Part shown: positions 23,872 through 29,951 of the stretch, one piece after another
Layout of the letters: every line of letters begins with the position of its first letter
Position numbering within the stretch: the stretch's first letter is position 1
Origin: JBASTI01 sp964374025
GTDB taxonomy: Bacteria; Patescibacteriota; Minisyncoccia; Spechtbacterales; HO2-43-30
Length of the DNA: 38,151 bases
NCBI GenBank assembly: GCA_964374025.1
Contig: CAYJWU010000004.1
Location: 1-38,151 of the forward strand
Direction of reading: 5' to 3'
Notes under the pieces: model-generated
The model's database searches: none
What the model was told of the DNA's origin: nothing
The model's input: only the letters and a program-made list of their open reading frames with translations
Made by a program: the position numbers and the translations under genes

Positions 23872-25466
23872 TGGCGAAAAACAAACCCGCAAAAGTATAC
23901 TCTGCCGCGCTCAATGGACTTGAGGCGCAGATAGTCGAAGTGGAGGCCGATACATCAATCGGCCTTAATTCTTTTCAGATTGTGGGCCTGCCCGACAAGA
24001 CAGTTGAAGAAGCAAAAGAAAGAATTTCGTCCGCCTTAAAAAACTGCGGCTTTAAGCATCCCCGCGCGTTTAACAAGCGGACCGTTATAAATCTTGCTCC
24101 CGCGGATCTTAAAAAGGAAGGCGGCATGTACGATCTGCCTCTTGCGCTAAGCTTTCTTTTGACGTCAAATCAGGCGCGATTTGATTCTAAAAATTATCTC
24201 ATCGCCGGGGAACTCGGCCTTGAAGGAAACTTGCGGCCAATTCGCGGCGTTCTGTCTTTTGCTCTGCTCGCAAAAGAGGTAGGCATAAACACTGTGGTTG
24301 TCCCTTGGCAAAACAAAAACGAAGCGGGGTTGGTGAAAGGGATACGCGTTTTTGCTCCGCAAAATATTACGGAGCTCATAAGTTTTCTTGAGGGTAGGGG
24401 GGAGATAGACCCTGTAATGACCTTGCACACAAATGAGAAAAAAAACTTTTTCTCATTGTCCTCTGCTCAGCCCCCCGTGGGGGCTGAGCCAGTGCAAGGT
24501 CATTACGGGGTGGATATGTCTCAAATAAGCGGCCAGCAAACCGCGAAACAGGCGCTTGAGATCGCGGCAGCTGGCGGCCACAATATTATGATGCAGGGGC
24601 CGCCGGGCTCTGGAAAAACAATCCTCGCGAAAGCATTCGCGGGAATTTTACCTAAAATGACGGACGAGGAAATGCTCGAGGTTACCAAAATATACAGCAT
24701 GGCCGGTATGGTTGATTCCAAAAATCCCCTTATAACAACCCGCCCATTTCGCGCTCCCCACCATTCTTCGTCCGAGCCGGCTCTCATAGGCGGAGGGGCC
24801 AGCCTTAAGCCCGGAGAAATAACATTATCGCATCGCGGCGTACTTTTTCTCGATGAATTTCCAGAATTCCACCGCGATATCCTAGAATCATTAAGACAGC
24901 CCCTGGAGAGCGGCTCGATCTCACTTGCCCGCGCGAAGGGGCGGGCGCATTTTCCCGCAAAATTCATACTTGTCGCGGCATCAAATCCTTGCCCTTGCGG
25001 CTTCTACAATGACCCGGAGAAATCATGCGAGTGTTTCGGCTCGCAGCTTCAGCGCTATAGAAAAAAACTATCCGGGCCCATAGCGGACCGCATTGATATT
25101 CATATAGAAGTACCCCACCAAAAATATGAGGTTTTGACCTCGGCACGCCTTTCAGAGCCAAGTCATAAAATTCGGGAGCGCGTAGAGCGGGCACGGGAAA
25201 TGCAAAAGGAAAGGTTCCAAAAAGAGGGACGGACAAAAACGCTGTGCAACAGCGAAATGACTATCCCCCAAATAAAAAAAATCTGCGTTATTCCCAAAGA
25301 GGCAGAAGCGTTCCTCGCAAAAGCAGTTGATAAAGACCGCCTTTCAGCGCGCGGATATCACAAGGTTTTGAAACTCTCCCGCACCATCGCGGACCTCGCC
25401 GGTAGAGAACAAATAAACACCCAAGATGTCCTGGGCGCGATAAAGTATAACGGTTCTAGGGTTTAG
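23871..25466 (+). CDS. comM: ComM/YifB family AAA+ ATPase (Mg chelatase-like)
   Basis: 531 residues from ATG 23871, which overlaps the previous stop; an ATG at 23859 in the same frame is an alternative. The N-terminal ChlI-like domain (SIGLNSFQIVGLPDKTVEEAKERI) is followed by a linker and the AAA+ core: Walker A GPPGSGKT near residue 242, GVLFLDEFPEF as Walker B near 325, and ASNPCPCGF with cysteines. The C-terminal part has the GYHKVLKLSRTIADL helix. ComM is a hexameric helicase that extends branch migration in natural transformation. The linker, about residues 180-213, is encoded by a 101-bp cloverleaf-like repeat. Confidence 0.92.
   Translation: MAKNKPAKVYSAALNGLEAQIVEVEADTSIGLNSFQIVGLPDKTVEEAKERISSALKNCGFKHPRAFNKRTVINLAPADLKKEGGMYDLPLALSFLLTSNQARFDSKNYLIAGELGLEGNLRPIRGVLSFALLAKEVGINTVVVPWQNKNEAGLVKGIRVFAPQNITELISFLEGRGEIDPVMTLHTNEKKNFFSLSSAQPPVGAEPVQGHYGVDMSQISGQQTAKQALEIAAAGGHNIMMQGPPGSGKTILAKAFAGILPKMTDEEMLEVTKIYSMAGMVDSKNPLITTRPFRAPHHSSSEPALIGGGASLKPGEITLSHRGVLFLDEFPEFHRDILESLRQPLESGSISLARAKGRAHFPAKFILVAASNPCPCGFYNDPEKSCECFGSQLQRYRKKLSGPIADRIDIHIEVPHQKYEVLTSARLSEPSHKIRERVERAREMQKERFQKEGRTKTLCNSEMTIPQIKKICVIPKEAEAFLAKAVDKDRLSARGYHKVLKLSRTIADLAGREQINTQDVLGAIKYNGSRV
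24410..24510. repeat. Cloverleaf-like nested inverted repeat inside comM
   Basis: The outer arms 24410-24428 and 24492-24510 pair over 19 bp (one G:U in RNA). Inside are two more perfect hairpins: 24432-24442 with 24447-24457 (AATGAGAAAAA / TTTTTCTCATT, 11 bp) and 24465-24475 with 24479-24489 (GCTCAGCCCCC / GGGGGCTGAGC, 11 bp). The whole is translated in frame as the linker between ComM domains. Confidence 0.85.
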
Positions 25467-25491
25467 TTTGTGAACCACCCCGTCGTCTCCT

Positions 25492-25520
25492 TTGATATCT
25501 TGTGCTAAAAGCGGTATGAT
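25492..25520 (+). promoter_or_regulatory. Promoter of the small ORF
   Basis: TTGATA at 25492-25497, 17-bp spacer, TATGAT at 25515-25520. An AGGAGG follows at 25535-25540. Confidence 0.6.
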
Positions 25521-25549
25521 TATATTATCGATAGAGGAGGATATGAAGA

Positions 25550-25651
25550 ATGAAAAGTTCTTTTGATAAATGGGTAGTCCGTTTCGTAAATTGGCTTGCG
25601 GATATGGGGGAAAGGATGATTCCCCAAGTAAGAAAAGACAGCACAAAGTAA
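25550..25651 (+). CDS. Small protein of 33 residues
   Basis: MKSSFDKWVVRFVNWLADMG is the start of this short frame, which ends RKDSTK. The support is unusual for its size: own promoter (TTGATA-17-TATGAT), AGGAGG 9 nt before the ATG, and a terminator 15 bp after the stop. The first 24 residues could form an amphipathic helix with W8, W15 and hydrophobic V, F, L and I on one side and D, K, R and E on the other, so membrane contact is possible. No family is recognised. Confidence 0.6.
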   Translation: MKSSFDKWVVRFVNWLADMGERMIPQVRKDSTK

Positions 25652-25665
25652 AAGAGAAGTACGCG

Positions 25666-25698
25666 AGCGGCACGATTAACTCATGCCGTTCTTTTTTT
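25666..25698. terminator. Bidirectional terminator between convergent genes
   Basis: AGCGGCA (25666-25672) pairs with TGCCGTT (25684-25690), followed by TCTTTTTTT on plus; on the minus strand the same stem follows the M23 gene and is preceded by an A-run. Confidence 0.7.
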
Positions 25699-25711
25699 AC
25701 AAGAAAAAGGC

Positions 25712-26860
25712 TTACCGAAGCGGATTGAGGGCGCCGTACACCTCCCAGTGCACGTGACAGCCGGTAGAGCGGCCGCTGGAACCCATATAGGCAATAAGCT
25801 GTCCTTGCTCGGCGAACTCGCCGGCAGATACCTCATTTTGGATATTGTGAGAATACAATGTCCCAATGCCGTCTCCGTGGTCTATCTTTATGTATCTGCC
25901 ATATCCTCCGTTCCATCCATAACCGTCGGATATCGCGATGGCTCCAGCCGCCGCGGCATATATAGGCGTCCAGCATGGCGCTGCTATATCAACGGCGTTA
26001 TGCGGGTGAATACCTCGCGATTTGTACCCCACCCCGGCTGTCGGATGTATAAAGTAGCTGTCACGGTTTTGCGAATATGGAGCGTACTTTGCGGCATATT
26101 GTCCGTATGCTCGCTTGGGCATCTCGCCGTCGGGTACAATAATATAATCTCCGGCAATAATCCCCCCGCTTACGTCTAAATCGTTAAACGCGATAATTTT
26201 ATCTATTTCCCCTTTGTAGTCAATCGCGATACTTGATATGGTATCTCCGGCTTTGACCTTATACCTAATTCCTGATACCGGCAAAATTACAAGCTTGTCT
26301 CCCGGCTTTATATATTCGCCATCAGACAAATCATTTGCCCAAAGAAGCGTATTTACTGTAATGCCAAAGGATGCCGCAATTATAGAGGGCTTATCCCCGG
26401 GATTCACTATATACTCTAGGATATTTGTGCGAATATTTTGCGCTGTGGCTATAGTAAGGGGAGAAGATTGTTTCAAAAGCGATCCTCCAAGGGCGGAGGC
26501 AAGCGAGGGTTCAGTCGGCGCCTCGCCATATCCGTAAAAAACTTCCCTGGTATCGCCTTGCCCCGCATAGGCATTGCGCACACCCGCCAAAAATACTATG
26601 GACGAAGATTGAGTACCGCCCCCCGCGCGCGCAGCCGCCCCCGAAGCCGCGTCATAAACAACCTCTTTCAGGCGCCCCCCCTCAACGCTGCCCTTGCTGA
26701 AACTTACGGATGCCGGGCCGACTAAGGCGAAAATAATTAAAAATGGCGATAAAACGCCAAAAAACCACCTTCTTTTTATGGATTTCAAAAGAATTTTCCA
26801 CAATGAACCTCGCGATTCAAGGAATTCTATTATTGTATGGATTTTACGAATTGCTTCCAT
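25712..26860 (-). CDS. LysM and M23-peptidase protein (cell-wall endopeptidase)
   Basis: 382 residues from ATG 26860. One membrane or signal segment (RRWFFGVLSPFLIIFALVGPASVSF) lies near residues 30-55. Two LysM-like domains follow (YIVNPGDKPSIIAASFGITVNTLLWAND and YKVKAGDTISSIA), then an M23 lysostaphin-type domain with its zinc ligands: H and D in HPHNAVDIAAP and the HVHW end motif. The enzyme should cut peptidoglycan cross-bridges. A TTGACA-17-TAGCAT promoter (26887-26859) overlaps ATG 26860; if it is used, translation may begin at TTG 26803, which has GAGG 4 nt upstream and gives MWKILLKSIKRRWFF. It is divergent from the helicase gene. Confidence 0.88.
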   Translation of the reverse strand: MEAIRKIHTIIEFLESRGSLWKILLKSIKRRWFFGVLSPFLIIFALVGPASVSFSKGSVEGGRLKEVVYDAASGAAARAGGGTQSSSIVFLAGVRNAYAGQGDTREVFYGYGEAPTEPSLASALGGSLLKQSSPLTIATAQNIRTNILEYIVNPGDKPSIIAASFGITVNTLLWANDLSDGEYIKPGDKLVILPVSGIRYKVKAGDTISSIAIDYKGEIDKIIAFNDLDVSGGIIAGDYIIVPDGEMPKRAYGQYAAKYAPYSQNRDSYFIHPTAGVGYKSRGIHPHNAVDIAAPCWTPIYAAAAGAIAISDGYGWNGGYGRYIKIDHGDGIGTLYSHNIQNEVSAGEFAEQGQLIAYMGSSGRSTGCHVHWEVYGALNPLR

Positions 26861-26923
26861 GCTAAGCCCTACGCGCCCTTTTGTCAAGCGGGGAAATGTG
26901 GATTATAGTGGATTATAAAGAAA

Positions 26924-29016
26924 GTGGATATTCTAAAAGATTTAAATCAAAAACAAAAAGAGGCCGTGGAAACAATCTCCGGGCCTGTTTTGGTAGTTGC
27001 GGGCCCTGGGTCCGGGAAAACAAAAACCCTTACTCATAGGATAGCGTATTTAATCTCAAAAGGCGCGCGTCCGCGGGATATTCTCGCGGTAACTTTTACA
27101 AACAAGGCTGCCGATGAGATGAAACGGCGGGTAACAAAGCTGCTTGGGTCCATTGTCAGTGGTCAATTGTCAGTGGTCAATTGTCCGCTTATAGGCACTT
27201 TCCACAGCATCTGCGCAAGAATCCTTCGCAAGGAGGCATACGCGCTTGGATACACGCCGAACTTTACTATATACGACGAGGAGGACGNNNNNNNNNNNNN
27301 NNNNNNNNNNNNNNNNNNNNNNNNNNNNNNNNNNNNNNNNNNNNNNNNNNNNNNNNNNNNNNNNNNNNNNNNNNNNNNNNNNNNNNNGAGGCATACGCGC
27401 TTGGATACACGCCGAACTTTACTATATACGACGAGGAGGACGCGCTAAAACTTATAAAAAACATAGCGCAGGACCTATCGCTCGACGTAAAGCAGTTTAG
27501 CCCCCCCAAAATCCGCGCCATCATTTCATCCCTTAAAGACGCGCTTGTATATCCAAGTGATTATGAGATTGGGGCCGAAGGACCCTTTTACAAAGAAGTC
27601 CGTAAGGTTTATGCCGAATACGAGCGCCGCCTTAAAAAACAAAATGCCATGGACTTTGATGATTTATTGATGAAAACAGTTGAGCTTTTTCTTGAAAATC
27701 CCAAAGTTCTTACGGTGTATCAGTCGAGGTTTAAATACCTGCTTATTGACGAATTCCAGGATACCAATCTCTCGCAGTATAGAATAGCGAATTATCTTGC
27801 TAGCGCACATAGAAATCTTTACTGCATAGGGGACCTTGATCAGTCCATATACTCCTTTAGGGGAGCTGACTACAGGAATATTCTGCGTTTTGAAGAAGAT
27901 TGGCCGGACGCAAAACTCATTACTTTGGAGCAAAACTACAGGTCGTCGCAAAATATCCTGGACACAGCGACAAGCATCATATCCTTAAACGCGAACCGCA
28001 AAGAAAAAAATCTCTGGACAAAAAACGGCCGCGGCGAAACAGTGGCCATAAAGGAGGCAGAGGACGAAATAGCCGAGGGAGAATTTATAGTTTCCCAGAT
28101 TGAGCGGCATGTCCGCGAAAGGGGACTCGGCCTAAAAGATTTCGTGGTGCTCTATCGCACAAACGCCCAATCAAGGGCGATAGAAGAGTCCTTTTTGCGT
28201 AGCGGCTACCCATACAAAATAATAGGCGGCATAAAATTTTATCAGAGAAAAGAGGTCAAGGATATACTGGCTGTTTTAAGGTTGTGTTTGAATAAAGGCG
28301 ACATTATGGCGCAAGATAGATTGTCCGGCATCCCCACAAAATTTCTAATTTCTAATTCCCCCCACTTCGCCCTTCGGGCTTCGCGGGGCGAGCAATTTCT
28401 AATTTCTAATCAAAGACCAAACAAAGCCCAAATTATCCAAAACTTAATCCAAGATTTTACTGAAAAGTCCAAAAACCTCAAGCTCACAGAGTTTCTTGAA
28501 TATATAATAAAAAATGCCGGCTTTGAGCAGTTTTTTCGCGATGGCACGGAGAGGGGAGAGGAACGATGGGACAATGTCAGGGAACTTTTGTCTGTTTCCC
28601 TTAAGTACGGTAGGCAAAAGACAGAACTTGCAATGCGCCAACTCATTGAGGAGGCCGCCCTTGCCCAAGAAACAGACGAGATGCAATACGAAAAAGACCT
28701 TGTTACCCTTATGACCTTGCACGCGGTAAAGGGACTTGAGTTTCCGGTTGTATTTATCACGGGGTGCGAGCAGGGGCTTTTGCCCCATTCTCGAGCCCTT
28801 TTTGGCGTAAACCAAGATGACCTCGAGGAAGAACGCCGGCTTTGCTATGTGGGTGTTACGCGCGCTAAAGAAAAACTGTACCTGCTTTTCACGCGAAGAA
28901 GGATGATGTTTGGAAAAACCCAGTCGAATCCGCCCTCGGAGTTTCTGCGCGACATCCCCGAGCGTCTTATAGAGTTTATGCCGGCAGAGGAAGAACATGT
29001 TATTGAATTGGACTAA
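26924..29016 (+). CDS. UvrD/PcrA-family superfamily 1 helicase, interrupted by assembly gap
   Basis: GTG start at 26924. Motif I (VVAGPGSGKTKTLTHRIAYLI), Ia (VTFTNKAADEMKRR), II (LLIDEFQDTN), III (IGDLDQSIYSFRGA), IV (LEQNYRSSQNIL), V (LMTLHAVKGLEF) and VI (EERRLCYVGVTRAKEKLYLL) are all present. The 100 N at 27288-27387 are flanked by the same 55 bp on both sides; merging them gives one frame of 645 codons, so the break is not biological. A 14-bp tandem repeat (27153-27185, IVSGQLSVVN) and a 54-bp in-frame element (28340-28410) lie inside. It overlaps ksgA by 20 bp. The helicase works in repair or replication; UvrD and PcrA cannot be separated here. Confidence 0.9.
27153..27185. repeat. 14-bp tandem repeat inside helicase gene
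   Basis: TTGTCAGTGGTCAA twice (27153-27166, 27167-27180) plus TTGTC. It is related to 3625-3660. Confidence 0.75.
27233..27442. other. Scaffold gap of 100 N between identical 55-bp contig ends
   Basis: 27233-27287 and 27388-27442 are the same 55 bp, with 100 N between them. This is the mark of two contigs that overlap but were joined with a fixed-length gap. Removing the N and one copy (155 bp) restores the helicase frame. Confidence 0.93.
28340..28410. repeat. In-frame palindromic element in helicase gene (54-bp unit, 17-bp direct repeats)
   Basis: AATTTCTAATTTCTAAT at 28340-28356 and 28394-28410, 54 bp apart (18 codons). The 39 bp at 28359-28397 are the exact reverse complement of 29359-29397 in ksgA. 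Confidence 0.85.
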
Positions 29017-29908
29017 AAATTTACTGAAAAAACATGGCATAAAGCCCAATAAACGCATGGGGCAAAATTTTTTAATTAGTGAAAATGCGCGCGCAAAGCT
29101 CGTTAGCTCCGCGGAGGTTAAAAAAACCGATGTTGTGCTTGAGGTCGGCGCGGGCATAGGCACAATTACGGTTGAACTCGCCAAACTCGCAAGATGCGTA
29201 ATCGCCGTAGAAAAAGACAAGGCCCTTATCCCCATCCTTGAGGAAACAACTAAAGACCCGAAAAATGTTAAGGTTGTACTCGGAGACGTTTTGAAAATTG
29301 AAGAATTGAAAATTGATTGGAAATTGTCTCCCTGCGGGAGATCCCCCATAGGGGGAAAAATTGCTCGCCCCGCGAAGCCCGAAGGGCGAAGTGGGGGAAA
29401 TTGGAAATTAGCAGGCAACATCCCCTACTATCTCACCGCGCCCCTCATTAGAAAATTTCTTGAATCCACAAACCCGCCAAGCTCAATGACCCTCATGGTC
29501 CAAAAAGAGATGGCCCAGCGCATCACGGCAAAACCGCCCGACATGAGCATTCTTGCCGTATCGGTGCAGGCGTACGCGAAGCCCGAGATTGTGGGGCATA
29601 TACCGCGTTCTGCTTTCTGGCCTAAGCCCAAAGTTGATTCGGCAATAATAAAAATACTACCCAACCCCCCCCTCACAACTTGTCAATTAGCTCACGATCG
29701 TGAACAAAAGGTAGAACAATTCTTTACTATTGTTAGGGCCGGATTTTCAAGCCCCCGAAAACAGCTCATTAATAATTTATCCAAAGGACTAAATATGGAC
29801 CGCGGACAAGCAGAACAGTGGCTCCAGTCTTGCCGCGTAGACCCCAAGCGGCGAGCTGAAACTCTGCGCGTTGAGGAGTGGGCGTATCTTACTAAACTAT
29901 CCCCATAG
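28997..29908 (+). CDS. ksgA: 16S rRNA (adenine-N6,N6) dimethyltransferase
   Basis: 303 residues. KRMGQNFLISENARAKLV and VLEVGAGIGTITVELAK form the SAM site, NIPYYLTAPLIRKFL is the catalytic motif (NxPY), and FWPKPKVDSAIIKI is the conserved late motif. The enzyme dimethylates two adenines near the 3' end of 16S rRNA and checks small-subunit assembly. Residues about 107-134 are from an 84-bp in-frame insertion just before the NIPYY motif; without it the text reads KIDWKLAGNIPYY, as in the family. ATG 28997 overlaps the helicase by 20 bp, so the two are translationally linked. Confidence 0.95.
   Translation: MLLNWTKNLLKKHGIKPNKRMGQNFLISENARAKLVSSAEVKKTDVVLEVGAGIGTITVELAKLARCVIAVEKDKALIPILEETTKDPKNVKVVLGDVLKIEELKIDWKLSPCGRSPIGGKIARPAKPEGRSGGNWKLAGNIPYYLTAPLIRKFLESTNPPSSMTLMVQKEMAQRITAKPPDMSILAVSVQAYAKPEIVGHIPRSAFWPKPKVDSAIIKILPNPPLTTCQLAHDREQKVEQFFTIVRAGFSSPRKQLINNLSKGLNMDRGQAEQWLQSCRVDPKRRAETLRVEEWAYLTKLSP
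29316..29409. repeat. In-frame composite insertion in ksgA (84-bp unit, 10-bp direct repeats)
   Basis: ATTGGAAATT at 29316-29325 and 29400-29409, 84 bp apart (28 codons). It has two parts: 29326-29343, shared with the pyrC element, and 29359-29397, shared (inverted) with the helicase element. Confidence 0.88.
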
Positions 29909-29937
29909 CGTGCGCGCCCAAAACCATCCCGATATGG

Positions 29938-29943
29938 TATAAT
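29938..29943 (+). promoter_or_regulatory. -10 box of the secretion operon, probably leaderless
   Basis: TATAAT ends 8 nt before ATG 29952, with no ribosome site between them. It marks the likely start of the operon. Confidence 0.5.
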
Positions 29944-29951
29944 AAACAACG

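Noticed and set aside
24401..24516. Flanking direct repeat for the comM cloverleaf
   Set aside because: Only GATA recurs at both sides and its spacing (109 bp) is not a multiple of three, so it is not counted with the six clean cases.
26924..29016. Helicase as two genes or a frameshifted pseudogene
   Set aside because: The break is made of 100 N between identical 55-bp ends, and joining them restores one frame.
28444..29421. 325-codon minus-strand frame across the helicase and ksgA
   Set aside because: It runs opposite to two clear enzymes with all family motifs and has no ribosome site or family likeness.
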